A stretch of DNA of 64,000 nucleotides from GCA-2698665 sp047611265 (GCA_047611265.1 JBLFWM010000004.1:1-64000), one strand, 5' to 3'; shown: positions 24,102 to 33,864, counted from the stretch's first letter. Translations and numbers: made by a program. Notes: generated by a model from the letters alone, not told the origin.

Positions 24102-25292
24102 ATGAATATTGCTATGAAAAATCTAAAACATTACCTGCTAACCCTATTTTTACTGTCTCAATTAAGTGTCACAACAACTACTATTAAAGCTGATGAAACT
24201 GTGCCAGCACAGAATATAGCTCAATTCGTAGATGTATTTAAACGAATAAAAGAGCAATACGTAGAGGAAATAGATGATGAGAAGCTCTTTAAGGCAGCTA
24301 TTAAAGGCATGGTTTCAGGACTTGACCCGCATTCAGCCTTTCTTACAAATGATGACTTCAATGAGTTGAAAATTGGAACAACAGGAAAGTTTGGTGGCCT
24401 TGGTATTGAAATAACTACTGAAGATGGCTATGTAAAAGTAATAACTCCAATAGATGATACTCCTGCAGAAAGAGCTGGGATTTTAGCTGGTGACTTAATT
24501 GTTAAGGTTGGAGATGAATCTGTTAAAAACATGGAAATTGGTGATGCAGTAAAACTAATGAGAGGTGAGCCTGGGACAAAAATCCAAATTACTGTTCTAA
24601 GAAAAAAAGTAGATGAACCTTTAATATTTGATATCACACGACAAATAATTGTATCTAAGGGAATTAAATTTAAAGTTTTTGATAATATTGGCTATGTTAG
24701 ACTTGCAAGCTTTCAATCAAATTCAACAAATGACCTAAAAAGTGCAATATATAAATTAAAAAAATTAAGTCCAACACCAATAGATGGTCTTATACTGGAT
24801 TTACGTAATAACCCAGGCGGGGTACTAGGTGCTGCTGTAGGGATTACCGATCTATTTTTGCAAGAAGGAAAAATAGTTTATACAAATGGAAGGACAATGA
24901 ATTCTAAGCTTGAATACTTTGCTACTCCTCAGGACATATTAAATGGTTTACCCTTGGTTATTATGATTAATGGGGGTTCTGCATCTGCTTCAGAAATTGT
25001 GGCAGGCGCTCTTCAAGATAATAAAAGAGCAACAATAGTTGGGAATAAGTCCTACGGCAAAGCTTCTGTTCAAACTATTCAAGAATTATCAGATGGCTCT
25101 GCTCTTAAATTAACTACGGCTCGCTACTATACTCCTTTAGGTAGAGATATTCATACATTAGGAATAACTCCAGACATTATTGTTGAATATGAAAAAGATA
25201 AATTAGTTGAATTACCTGACCCATATAATGCAGATAACCAGTTATTTGAAACTATTAAAATAGCTACAGGGATGAAAGCTGTTTCTCAATAA
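24102..25292 (+). CDS. ctpA: Carboxyl-terminal processing protease (S41 family)
   Basis: A 396-residue periplasmic serine protease. Signal peptide (about 1-30, hydrophobic LLTLFLLSQLSV), CTP N-terminal segment ('GMVSGLDPHSAFL'), PDZ domain (GGLGIEI to about residue 175) and S41 catalytic core. Nucleophile in GGSASASEIVAGALQD; general-base Lys in GNKSYGKASVQ. Likely cleaves C-termini of envelope proteins. Start may be Met1 or Met5 (MNIAMKN). Confidence 0.94.
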   Translation: MNIAMKNLKHYLLTLFLLSQLSVTTTTIKADETVPAQNIAQFVDVFKRIKEQYVEEIDDEKLFKAAIKGMVSGLDPHSAFLTNDDFNELKIGTTGKFGGLGIEITTEDGYVKVITPIDDTPAERAGILAGDLIVKVGDESVKNMEIGDAVKLMRGEPGTKIQITVLRKKVDEPLIFDITRQIIVSKGIKFKVFDNIGYVRLASFQSNSTNDLKSAIYKLKKLSPTPIDGLILDLRNNPGGVLGAAVGITDLFLQEGKIVYTNGRTMNSKLEYFATPQDILNGLPLVIMINGGSASASEIVAGALQDNKRATIVGNKSYGKASVQTIQELSDGSALKLTTARYYTPLGRDIHTLGITPDIIVEYEKDKLVELPDPYNADNQLFETIKIATGMKAVSQ

Positions 25293-25307
25293 ACTATAAG
25301 ATATAAA

Positions 25308-26315
25308 ATGTTGGAAATTATTAAGTTAATATCGGTTTTACTGACATTTTTATTCATCACTGGATGTTCTAATACGAAAATAAATCCATGTAATGGCGAC
25401 ACGAAAGTTTACTCCAACATAAGCATGGAGACAGATAAAAAGATATGTTTCAAATCTATAGACAGTTATGATTTAAATTATAAGAATAAACCTGAAATAA
25501 TAATCTATGGGAATCTTATTTTTCCTAAAACTAAAAAAGATAAATACAATGCTGTTATATTATCTCATGGTTCTGGAGGCTTAAGAAAATACCATGACCG
25601 TTATGTAGATCTATTGACTAACAATGGATATGTTGTTTTTCAAATTGACCATTATCTTGGTAGAGATATAAAGTATGATAAAACTTTTTCTAAAGTGTCT
25701 GGAATAACTTTTATGAATGATTCGTTCAAGGCTCTTGAATTAATTAAAACTCATCCAAAAATTAATAAAGTTGCTTATATTGGCTGGTCTCAAGGTGGAG
25801 TAGGCCCAATACTATCTCACTTTAGCCAAGTTACAGATCTTATCAATAGTAGTATGAGCTTATTTGATGCCAGTGTTGCGATTTACCCATACTGTGGGTT
25901 CACATTCAATAAATTAACTAAAACAAATAATCCTTTATTAATATTAACTGGGCGCGATGATGATTTAACGCCAGAGCAGGCATGTATTAATATTTATAAA
26001 AAGTTTTCTACAAACGAAAAGAAAATTAAGCATATTTCTTTAGAGGGTGCTAGACATGGTTATGATAACCCTTTTTTATTTTTTGGGTTTACATTTGATA
26101 AGCTCCCAAGTCTACATATTATTAACGATGAATGTACCTTAACAATATCTAATATTGGAGAAATGAAAACAATCTCTAATAAGAAAATTTCAGGACCCAA
26201 AGAATCAGCTAAATTATTAGATAAGTGTTCAACCAAAGGCGTGTCTGTAAAATATAGTCCATATGCTACTGAAAAAACATATATTGAAATAATAGAATTT
26301 TTAAAGAGAATTTAA
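25308..26315 (+). CDS. Lipoprotein alpha/beta hydrolase (dienelactone-hydrolase-like)
   Basis: A 335-residue protein with a lipoprotein signal (LFITGC, Cys about 20) and an alpha/beta-hydrolase fold. Oxyanion strand 'AVILSHGSGGLR', nucleophile elbow GWSQGG, Asp in LTGRDDDLTP and His in GARHGYD form a plausible triad. Substrate unknown. It is 15 bp downstream of ctpA on the same strand. Confidence 0.8.
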   Translation: MLEIIKLISVLLTFLFITGCSNTKINPCNGDTKVYSNISMETDKKICFKSIDSYDLNYKNKPEIIIYGNLIFPKTKKDKYNAVILSHGSGGLRKYHDRYVDLLTNNGYVVFQIDHYLGRDIKYDKTFSKVSGITFMNDSFKALELIKTHPKINKVAYIGWSQGGVGPILSHFSQVTDLINSSMSLFDASVAIYPYCGFTFNKLTKTNNPLLILTGRDDDLTPEQACINIYKKFSTNEKKIKHISLEGARHGYDNPFLFFGFTFDKLPSLHIINDECTLTISNIGEMKTISNKKISGPKESAKLLDKCSTKGVSVKYSPYATEKTYIEIIEFLKRI

Positions 26316-26344
26316 AAATAAAACAAGCGAGGTGATGAAAGAAA

Positions 26345-26680
26345 ATGAAAACAAGCTCTGCAAAACAAAAGGGTAGGAAATTACAACAATGGATGAGAGA
26401 CCTTCTCATTAAAAAACTAGATGTACATCCTGAAGATATTGAATCTAGAAGCATGGGTTCTCAAGGCGAAGACTTAATTATGGCCAGAGCTGCAAGAGAA
26501 AAATTTCCATTGTCAATCGAATGTAAAAATCAAGAATCAGTTAATGTTTGGAAATCTTATGAACAGGCTGCTGAGAACTCTGGTGAATACGAACCTGTAG
26601 TGGTAATTAAAAGAAATAAATCAAAACCCCTGGTAGTTATTGACGCAGAATATTTCGTTTCAATATTCAAAAAAGTATAA
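26345..26680 (+). CDS. PD-(D/E)XK nuclease-like protein of phage type
   Basis: A 111-residue basic protein. The spacing 'GEDLIMA' (Asp43) followed by LSIECKNQE (Glu59-Cys-Lys61) fits the PD-(D/E)XK nuclease core, and 'KGRKLQQWMRDLL' resembles small phage-encoded proteins of this class. A GAGGTG ribosome site lies about 13 bases upstream. It could be a Holliday-junction or repair-type nuclease of viral origin; activity is inferred from motif spacing only. Confidence 0.6.
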   Translation: MKTSSAKQKGRKLQQWMRDLLIKKLDVHPEDIESRSMGSQGEDLIMARAAREKFPLSIECKNQESVNVWKSYEQAAENSGEYEPVVVIKRNKSKPLVVIDAEYFVSIFKKV

Positions 26681-26712
26681 ATACTAATTATGTGAAAAGC
26701 AGATAGATTGTT

Positions 26713-27150
26713 TTAATCACTATAATCTTTCAACATTTTTTGTATTTCAATGCTATGGATTTCCTCGGCCTTAATCATTTCTCTCCCATACTCTTCTAGG
26801 TAAATACTTTCACTATTAACCGCACTGACAAGCTCTTTATACAATAATACTGCATTTTTTTCATGTGCAGCACTTTCTCGGAGAAGATCTATGGAGCTAT
26901 GTTTGTTAGATTCTTCGATTATAGATATTTCCAGAGATGGGTGTCCATCTAACCCAGTTACTAACTCACCAGCCTGCTGAGCATGTAATAATGATTCTGT
27001 TGCTTGTTCTTTAAAAAATTGAGTGAGGCTCAAACGATCTCTTCCGGTGACCATCAATGCATAATGCGTATATCTAACTACACCTGAAAGCTCATACCTC
27101 ATAATTTCATTTAAGATATCAATAATTTTGTCTTTATTTTTTATACTCAT
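26713..27150 (-). CDS. Ferritin-like (bacterioferritin family) protein
   Basis: A 145-residue four-helix protein. Iron-site-like residues are visible in YELSGVVRYTHY, EQATESLLHAQQ, ESAAHEKNAVLLYKE and KAEEIHSIEIQ, a pattern of paired carboxylates and His as in bacterioferritin. It probably stores or oxidises iron, but a full heme- or ferroxidase-site assignment needs an alignment. It stands alone on the minus strand, convergent with the nuclease-like gene. Confidence 0.75.
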   Translation of the reverse strand: MSIKNKDKIIDILNEIMRYELSGVVRYTHYALMVTGRDRLSLTQFFKEQATESLLHAQQAGELVTGLDGHPSLEISIIEESNKHSSIDLLRESAAHEKNAVLLYKELVSAVNSESIYLEEYGREMIKAEEIHSIEIQKMLKDYSD

Positions 27151-27213
27151 ATAAAGATAATAACAAGAACTATAAAGTTAGTAAAATTAAAAAAATAATC
27201 ATATACTATTTAT

Positions 27214-27582
27214 ATGCAAAAAATAACAAATAAGTTAATACTGCTTGCTACTTTATATAGCTTTCCTCTAATCATTATTGCAGACACAATATCTAGACCT
27301 AACTCTAATAATAAATCAGGGATTACTAAAAAAACAGAAGAGCAAAAAGAAAATTCATTTATAAATAGAGTAATTAAAGGAAAATTAGATATTCCCTCTT
27401 TTCAAAAAAATAAAGATTTAGATCAGATAAAATCTGATATTATAGAGCTTAAGAAAGAAGCAAGCTCTAATGAAAAAATTTTAACCCAAATTAAAATGCT
27501 TTCAGACTTAAAAAATGAGGGCATATTAACTGAAAGTGAATTTAATAATAAAAAGAAAGTATTGTTAAATAAAATAAAGTAA
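27214..27582 (+). CDS. Exported SHOCT-domain protein
   Basis: A 122-residue protein with an N-terminal signal or anchor (ILLATLYSFPLIIIA) and a charged middle. The C-terminal SHOCT-like motif (MLSDLKNEGILTESEFNNKK) is a short helical module of unknown function found at protein ends. It lies 8 bp upstream of apt on the same strand. Function unknown. Confidence 0.65.
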   Translation: MQKITNKLILLATLYSFPLIIIADTISRPNSNNKSGITKKTEEQKENSFINRVIKGKLDIPSFQKNKDLDQIKSDIIELKKEASSNEKILTQIKMLSDLKNEGILTESEFNNKKKVLLNKIK

Positions 27583-27589
27583 TAAAATT

Positions 27590-28132
27590 ATGAATAATAG
27601 ATTAATAACCCAACTCAAAGATAATTTAAGAGTGATTCCTAACTTTCCAAAAAAAGGAATTATGTTTCAAGATATATTTTCACTAATTGAAAATCCTATT
27701 CTACTGAAAAAAATTATCAGTGAGATTACAAAAGTAATAAAAAAAGAAAAAATAACAAAAATAATTGGTATTGATGCTCGAGGATTTATTTTTGGCTCAA
27801 TTGTCTCCTATAATAACAATATACCTTTTATTCCTGTGAGGAAAAAAGGCAAGCTTCCAGGACATGTATACAAAAAGAAATATAAGCTAGAGTATGGTTT
27901 TGATCAAGTAGAGATTCAAAAAAACAGTATATTAAAAAATGATAAAGTTTTAATTGTTGATGATTTGATTGCTACAGGAGGCACGGCAATTGCTGCGGCT
28001 AAACTAGTAGAGAATATGACAACAAAGAAAATAAAATTTATGTTTGTTATAGACCTCTATAATCTAGATGGTGCTAAATCTCTAAAAAATAAAGGGTATA
28101 AAGTTTTTAGTATAATGAAAGCCGAAGGTTAA
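27590..28132 (+). CDS. apt: Adenine phosphoribosyltransferase
   Basis: A 180-residue enzyme making AMP from adenine and PRPP. Signatures: 'IPNFPKKGIMFQDIF', 'GIDARGFIFGS', 'PVRKKGKLPG' and the PRPP-binding loop VLIVDDLIATGGTA. It directly precedes mtnP (1-bp gap), which releases adenine from methylthioadenosine, so the two form a salvage unit. Confidence 0.95.
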   Translation: MNNRLITQLKDNLRVIPNFPKKGIMFQDIFSLIENPILLKKIISEITKVIKKEKITKIIGIDARGFIFGSIVSYNNNIPFIPVRKKGKLPGHVYKKKYKLEYGFDQVEIQKNSILKNDKVLIVDDLIATGGTAIAAAKLVENMTTKKIKFMFVIDLYNLDGAKSLKNKGYKVFSIMKAEG

Positions 28133-28133
28133 T

Positions 28134-29018
28134 ATGTCAAATAAAAAACTAGGTGTCATTGGTGGAAGTGGACTATATGAAATAGATGGGTCTTCTGAGT
28201 CTAAATGGGAGACCATTACAACACCGTGGGGAAATCCCTCTGATCAGATATTAACTTTGAAATTTGATAATCAAGAAGTTTGTTTTATCCCAAGACATGG
28301 AAGAGGTCATGTAATTTCGCCATCAAATATTAATTTTAGAGCTAATATAGATGCGTTAAAACAAAAAGGGGTTACCGATATAATATCTATATCAGCCGTA
28401 GGTTCACTTAAAGAAGAATTACCGCCAGGAAAATTTGTTTTAATAGATCAGTTTATAGATAGAACCTTTGCTAGAACTAAAACATTTTTTGATGATGAGA
28501 TTGTAGCTCATGTTTCCATGGCTCAACCAACAAGTACAAACCTAATTGAATTATGTGGGTCAGCTTTGAATAAATTAGAGGTAGATTATCAAAAAGGAGG
28601 AACCTATTTAGCAATGGAAGGACCACAGTTTTCAAGCCGGGCAGAATCAAACCTATATCGGCAATGGGACATAGATGTCATAGGTATGACCAATATGCCT
28701 GAGGCTAAATTAGCAAAAGAGGCAGAAATAAGATATTGTACTGTTGCCATGGTGACAGACTTTGATTGTTGGCATCCTAATCATGATCATGTAGACATAG
28801 ACATGATAATTAAAGTATTAACAGATAATGCTGGCAAAGCAAAAGATATGCTTAAAGATATAATACAAAATTTTGAATTTACTTTGGATAAAAATGATAA
28901 CACCCATATGTGCCTTGATACAGCTATAATTACTGACCCAACTATGATGACAAAAAAAACTAAAAATAAATTAAAAACAATTGCAGGCAGAGTGCTATTT
29001 CCAAATAATGAAAATTAA
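28134..29018 (+). CDS. mtnP: S-methyl-5'-thioadenosine phosphorylase
   Basis: A 294-residue purine-nucleoside-phosphorylase-family enzyme that splits methylthioadenosine (by-product of polyamine and other SAM reactions) to adenine and methylthioribose 1-phosphate. Motifs: GGSGLYEI, RHGRGHVISP, 'SAVGSLKEELPPG', MEGPQFSSRAES and GMTNMPEAKLA. Its last 11 bases overlap mtnA. Confidence 0.94.
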   Translation: MSNKKLGVIGGSGLYEIDGSSESKWETITTPWGNPSDQILTLKFDNQEVCFIPRHGRGHVISPSNINFRANIDALKQKGVTDIISISAVGSLKEELPPGKFVLIDQFIDRTFARTKTFFDDEIVAHVSMAQPTSTNLIELCGSALNKLEVDYQKGGTYLAMEGPQFSSRAESNLYRQWDIDVIGMTNMPEAKLAKEAEIRYCTVAMVTDFDCWHPNHDHVDIDMIIKVLTDNAGKAKDMLKDIIQNFEFTLDKNDNTHMCLDTAIITDPTMMTKKTKNKLKTIAGRVLFPNNEN

Positions 29019-30090
29019 TGACAAGAGTTATAAAACTATATGGTTCAATGAAACAGATAAATCTGTTGAAATTATAGACCAAACTAAATTACCACATTCT
29101 CTTAATATTATATCTTTAAAAAATTTAACTGATGTAATCATAGCTATTAAAACCATGCAAGTTAGGGGCGCTCCTTTAATAGGTGGGGCAGCAGCTTATG
29201 GGATAGTATTGGCAATGAAGGAAGATCCTACAGATGATAATTTAACCAATGCCTCAAAAAAGCTAATTGAATCTAGACCAACTGCTGTTAATTTAAAGTC
29301 ATCTATAGTGATCATGAATAATGAGCTGAAAGAGCTGCCTAAACAAGAACGTTTTGAAGCATCATTAGCTTTAGCCAAATATATTTGTCTTGAAGATGAG
29401 AAATGTTGTGAGCTAATTGGGCTTCATGGGAAAAAAATAATTTCAGATTTTATAGAGAACAATGATCTTGAAGAAATAAATATTCTTACACATTGTAATG
29501 CTGGGTGGCTAGCCACAATTGATTGGGGCACTGCTACATCGCCAATATATCATGCAATTAAAGATGGTATTAAAGTACATGTTTGGGTAGATGAAACTAG
29601 GCCAAGGAACCAAGGAGCATCTTTGACTTCATATGAATTAACAAATGAAGGGGTAGCTAATACAATTATATCAGATAATGCCGGAGGCTTACTCATGAGG
29701 GAAGGTAAAGTTGATATGTGCATAACAGGCACTGATAGAGTTTTATCTAATGGAGATATAATAAATAAAATAGGAACATACTTAAAAGCACTAGCTGCTT
29801 TTGATAACAATATTCCATTCTATGTTGCCCTCCCAGGGACAACAATTGACTATGAACATAATAAAGTTACAAAAAATATGATTGAATATAGATCTCCAGA
29901 AGAATTAACGCATGTAGATGGGATAGACAATAAAGGTAATTTAAAGAAAGTAAGGATATTTCCAAAAGACTGTAATGTATTAAATCCAGCTTTTGACATT
30001 ACTCCTGGAAAACTTATAACCGGACTAATTACTGAAAAAGGTATTTTTGAAAGCACTACTAATGGTTTAATAAGGTATCGTTCTGAATAA
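29008..30090 (+). CDS. mtnA: S-methyl-5-thioribose-1-phosphate isomerase
   Basis: A 360-residue eIF2B-fold isomerase producing methylthioribulose 1-phosphate. Signatures: 'MQVRGAPLIGGAAAYG', catalytic Cys in HCNAGWLAT, 'VDETRPRNQGASLT' and catalytic Asp in ITGTDRVLSNGD. The ATG at 29008 overlaps the mtnP end; an in-frame TTG 27 bases earlier lies inside mtnP and is less likely. It completes apt-mtnP-mtnA; a class II aldolase gene lies convergently next door. Confidence 0.94.
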   Translation: MKINDKSYKTIWFNETDKSVEIIDQTKLPHSLNIISLKNLTDVIIAIKTMQVRGAPLIGGAAAYGIVLAMKEDPTDDNLTNASKKLIESRPTAVNLKSSIVIMNNELKELPKQERFEASLALAKYICLEDEKCCELIGLHGKKIISDFIENNDLEEINILTHCNAGWLATIDWGTATSPIYHAIKDGIKVHVWVDETRPRNQGASLTSYELTNEGVANTIISDNAGGLLMREGKVDMCITGTDRVLSNGDIINKIGTYLKALAAFDNNIPFYVALPGTTIDYEHNKVTKNMIEYRSPEELTHVDGIDNKGNLKKVRIFPKDCNVLNPAFDITPGKLITGLITEKGIFESTTNGLIRYRSE

Positions 30091-30124
30091 GCTATGATTT
30101 TTTCTCATGAGATAGACTAATTAA

Positions 30125-32149
30125 TTATCTCATTGAAGCAGCTATATTTCCTCCGTCAACAGTCAAGACAGCGCCGGTTGATTTTTGTGAAAGAGCTAGA
30201 TGGAGAAAAGCTAATGCAACATCATATGCAGTTACTTCATCCAAAAGAAGATTACCTTTCATGTAATCATCTATGGAAACTTGTCTAGCTTTAGCTCTAG
30301 TTTTTATCATTGATAAATTTAGTATGCCGCTTTTAATTCTATCCGCATTCACACCATTTGACCTAATACCAAATTTTCCATAATCTAGGGCATATTGTTT
30401 ACATAAACCAAGAAGAGCAGTTTTAGGTAATCCATAAGATCCAAAATTAAGCCCTGGATTAACTGACTGCTTAGAAATATTAAAGAGCAAACACCCTTGA
30501 GATTTTTGATGGAGCATTACTTTAACTGCTTCAGAAGCACATATTTGATGAGAGAAAAAATTATCATCAAAAGATTTTTTTAAATTTACATCTGATATGT
30601 CAGCTATAGGTCCACTAGATACAGATCCAGCATTAGAAACTAAAATATCTATACCCCCAAAAGTCTCACAGATTTCTTTATACGCATTGCCAACACTCTT
30701 ACGATTTGTTACATCTGCAAACAAACATAGATCTGGAATATGTAATTGAGTCTCTTTAATTTTACTCTTGTCATAATCAAGTAATACTACTTCAGCGCCT
30801 TGTTGTTTAAATATTTTATATGTTTCAAATCCTATAGTGCCCAGGCTCCCAGTAATAACAACGACTTTACCCTGTAATGATTTTTTAGACTTATTAACTT
30901 TAGCTTGTTCTAGAGACCAATATTCAATATCAAAAATATCTTTTTCTTTGATGGTTTGGTAAACAGAAGTTTCTTGAACAGATGCAATAACTCTAGCATT
31001 AGTTTCTGCCACATCTCCAGCTATCAATGATGCATTATAGCTATTCCCAACACTAAACATTCCTACACCTGTTACATAAATAATTCTAGGATAAGGGTCT
31101 AACATGGTTAAATTTTTTCCCTTACTATATTTTTTATAATAAGTTATATATTCAGATTTATATTTAGTCACAGCTCTCTTGGCTTTAATTCTAAATGTAT
31201 TAATATCATCATTAGAAGTAAGCTCTACGATTAAAGGATATGGCTTAATTCGAATAACATGGTCTGGGGTCACCGTGCCTAGATGTGAGTATTTATTAAC
31301 ATCAACACCATTCATAAAATATTTAATATCTTTGTTAACTCTGTAATTAATAATAAATGAATTATCTTTTTCAGTTAATAAACCCCTAAGGACAGGTGCA
31401 ATTTCAGATGGATTGAGTCTAGTTTTTGATAATTTGATTTGTTTTATTTTTTTATTTTTCATTTTCTTGATCGCTAATTCGGCAAGAGTGACATTTTTTA
31501 TCATTAGATCATAAGCTTCTTTGCCGCTATTGCTAAATGTAAATATTCCATGGTTAAGAAGTATTAAACAGTTTACCTCAGGATTCTTTTGATAAATCTC
31601 AAAAACCTTTTTAGCTAATAAAAATCCTGGCATAATATATGGTACATAGCCAACCTCAGGACCAAATATTTTTTTACATACCTTTAGGGCGTTCGGTCTA
31701 TTTGTAATATCTAATATTGCATCTGCATGCGTATGATCTACAAATTTATGTGGGAGAAAAGCATGAAGAAAAGTTTCTACAGATGGATTTGGTGATTTTA
31801 TATTTAATAAATTTCTCTTTTGAAAACTAACCATATCCTCATCTGATAGCTTATTTTTACTAATCATACTTAATAAAGGGTCTAACTTCACTGCTGGTAA
31901 ACCTTCTGGCTCTATATCACCCATGTCCCACCCACTACCTTTTACACAGAGGACTTTATAAGTTTTGGAATCTATGTCTTTTGCCTCAGTCTTTACAGAT
32001 GTATTTCCTCCTCCATGGAGAACTAGCTTTTTATTTTGTCCCAATAACTGAGTTGTATAAACTCTGAGGGCTAAATCTTCTGTATGGCCTCGTGAAGTAT
32101 ATTTTTTAATAAACTGTTTTGCGGTTTGTTCTGACCAATTATTTTTCAT
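30125..32149 (-). CDS. Bifunctional class II aldolase / short-chain dehydrogenase (RhaD-like fusion)
   Basis: A 674-residue fusion. The N-terminal class II aldolase/adducin domain (about 1-400) includes 'LVLHGGGNTSVKTEA', 'DHTHADAILDITNRP' and NHGIFTF, with metal-binding His residues. The C-terminal Rossmann dehydrogenase (about 425-674) has VVITGSLGTIG and a YGLPK (Tyr-x3-Lys) active site. Such fusions are annotated as rhamnulose-1-phosphate aldolase plus lactaldehyde dehydrogenase. Next to mtnA, cleavage of methylthioribulose or deoxyribulose 1-phosphate to DHAP and an aldehyde is plausible (inference). Confidence 0.88.
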   Translation of the reverse strand: MKNNWSEQTAKQFIKKYTSRGHTEDLALRVYTTQLLGQNKKLVLHGGGNTSVKTEAKDIDSKTYKVLCVKGSGWDMGDIEPEGLPAVKLDPLLSMISKNKLSDEDMVSFQKRNLLNIKSPNPSVETFLHAFLPHKFVDHTHADAILDITNRPNALKVCKKIFGPEVGYVPYIMPGFLLAKKVFEIYQKNPEVNCLILLNHGIFTFSNSGKEAYDLMIKNVTLAELAIKKMKNKKIKQIKLSKTRLNPSEIAPVLRGLLTEKDNSFIINYRVNKDIKYFMNGVDVNKYSHLGTVTPDHVIRIKPYPLIVELTSNDDINTFRIKAKRAVTKYKSEYITYYKKYSKGKNLTMLDPYPRIIYVTGVGMFSVGNSYNASLIAGDVAETNARVIASVQETSVYQTIKEKDIFDIEYWSLEQAKVNKSKKSLQGKVVVITGSLGTIGFETYKIFKQQGAEVVLLDYDKSKIKETQLHIPDLCLFADVTNRKSVGNAYKEICETFGGIDILVSNAGSVSSGPIADISDVNLKKSFDDNFFSHQICASEAVKVMLHQKSQGCLLFNISKQSVNPGLNFGSYGLPKTALLGLCKQYALDYGKFGIRSNGVNADRIKSGILNLSMIKTRAKARQVSIDDYMKGNLLLDEVTAYDVALAFLHLALSQKSTGAVLTVDGGNIAASMR

Positions 32150-32211
32150 ATCATGACCTTAAAAAACTATACTTTACCCTATATAGAGATATTATGAAAG
32201 AAACAAGAAAG

Positions 32212-33210
32212 CTATGCTTTTTGCAATTTTGCCCAGAGTTTATCTCTCTGATATGTATGGGCATTACAATCTTTGCAACTGCCAATTGACTGGTAATCAA
32301 GTCTTAGTTGTTTATTTCTATACTCATTAATTACATCACCTTGCCATATATCTTGCAAAGATAATTTTTTAATATCACCAACTTGCTCATTTAGCTCATG
32401 ATCTAGACAACAAAGACCAACCCTGCCATCAGCTCCAATTACCATTTCTTCCCAGGGGTGTGTACATGCAAAATCAAATTTTTCATTTTGACTTTCTTTT
32501 AGCTTGTCTTGGTGTTTTGCTTTTTTATGAGAGTCATCATAATTTAATTCATCTTGAGTTCCGCCCCAAGTATTATAATGATTAACATCTACCTTATCTG
32601 CAAAATTTTTCCAGTATTCAACAAATTTTTCAACTTCATTCTTGGTTGGCTTCATATCTATAATAGTGACTCTAGTCTGAGGATATTTTTTATTTAATGA
32701 TTTTTTATATTTTAAAAAATATTTAACATTAGTAGTAACTACATCAAAATCAAGTTTTACTCTTATTCCTTCAAAAGTAGATTTGGTTAGCCCGTCAATA
32801 TCAAAATTAATAACATCCAATAAATCTTCATCAAGTAATATTCTTGATCTCTTCTCTCCAAGCAGCTGAGCATTAGTAGATAAGTATAATTTAACTTTTG
32901 GCAGTTCTTTTCTAATAATTCTTATCTTCTCAATCATTTTTTTATCGACAGTAGAATCACCCATCCAAAAGAGATTAATTTTCTTTAATGGTTTTTTTTT
33001 GCAATCACTTATAATCTTATTTAAGATCTCAAAGGACATATTCTCTTTTTTCCTATCCATTTCTGGTTGTGGGCACATTATACATTTTGCGTTACACGCA
33101 CTGGTAAATTCTATGGAAAGTATTTTAGGGAAAACTTCTTTATGTTTTCTTATGGTATTGAATAATTTCTTTTTAAAGAATTTTGTAATATTACTTTTTA
33201 TATCTATCAT
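32212..33210 (-). CDS. Radical SAM protein with SPASM-like C-terminus
   Basis: A 332-residue enzyme. The radical SAM cluster motif CNAKCIMC (about residues 39-46) binds the SAM-coordinated [4Fe-4S]. The C-terminal part has Cys in 'FACTHPWEEMVIGADGRVGL', CCLDHE and SIGSCKDC, as in SPASM domains that carry auxiliary clusters. Substrate unknown; the family includes peptide-modifying and sugar-modifying enzymes. No precursor peptide gene is evident nearby. Confidence 0.85.
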   Translation of the reverse strand: MIDIKSNITKFFKKKLFNTIRKHKEVFPKILSIEFTSACNAKCIMCPQPEMDRKKENMSFEILNKIISDCKKKPLKKINLFWMGDSTVDKKMIEKIRIIRKELPKVKLYLSTNAQLLGEKRSRILLDEDLLDVINFDIDGLTKSTFEGIRVKLDFDVVTTNVKYFLKYKKSLNKKYPQTRVTIIDMKPTKNEVEKFVEYWKNFADKVDVNHYNTWGGTQDELNYDDSHKKAKHQDKLKESQNEKFDFACTHPWEEMVIGADGRVGLCCLDHELNEQVGDIKKLSLQDIWQGDVINEYRNKQLRLDYQSIGSCKDCNAHTYQRDKLWAKLQKA

Positions 33211-33282
33211 AAATAATGTTCAAAGTTTACAATAGTGTAACAGTACGAATGAAGCAGTGTCTATCTATTTGAGCAGTATATT

Positions 33283-33864
33283 ATGTGTGGAAGATTCACC
33301 CTTACCAAAAAAGAAGAAGTAAAAAATATTTATAATATTGATATCCAGCCAAACTTTAATGTGGCACCTACATCTGATGTATTAGTGCTGATCAAGAATT
33401 CATTATCTGGTCTAGTATTGCCTAACCTTGTAAAATGGGAATACTCGCCTAGTTGGGCTAAAAAACCAATGCATATTTTTAATGCTAGATCTGAAACTAT
33501 GCATGAAAAGCCATCATTTAAAGAAGCCATGAGATGTACCTTCATAGTTGACGGGTGGTACGAATGGCTTAGAGAGGATAATAAAAAAATTCCCTACTAT
33601 CATAGTTTAGGAAATAATATTTTCCACTTAGGTGGGATATATAATAAAAATGGATGCGCTATTGTCACAAAAGAATCAATAGGGAAACTCAAAGAGGTAC
33701 ACCACAGACAACCTGTTTTACTAGATCATAATGAAGTTGAGCCATGGCTCTCGGGGAATAATATATTTGACAGTAAAATAACAAATAATATATCGCTACA
33801 TGAAGTTAGCACGTATATGAATTCAGTAAAGAATAATGATGGAAAATGTATTGAAAGAATTTAA
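33283..33864 (+). CDS. SRAP-domain protein (YedK/HMCES family)
   Basis: A 193-residue abasic-site-processing protein that forms a covalent thiazolidine link with abasic sites in single-stranded DNA through Cys2 (MCGRFTL). Other active-site landmarks: NVAPTSD, NARSET, 'CTFIVDGWYEWLRE' and HHRQPVLL (His). Slightly short of YedK (222 residues), but the key residues are present. Confidence 0.92.
   Translation: MCGRFTLTKKEEVKNIYNIDIQPNFNVAPTSDVLVLIKNSLSGLVLPNLVKWEYSPSWAKKPMHIFNARSETMHEKPSFKEAMRCTFIVDGWYEWLREDNKKIPYYHSLGNNIFHLGGIYNKNGCAIVTKESIGKLKEVHHRQPVLLDHNEVEPWLSGNNIFDSKITNNISLHEVSTYMNSVKNNDGKCIERI

Noticed and set aside
30107..30133. Hairpin ATGAGATA/TATCTCAT between mtnA and the aldolase gene, considered as a bidirectional terminator
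   Set aside because: The T run lies before the stem rather than after it on the plus strand, and the minus strand is followed by A-rich sequence; it does not fit a terminator.
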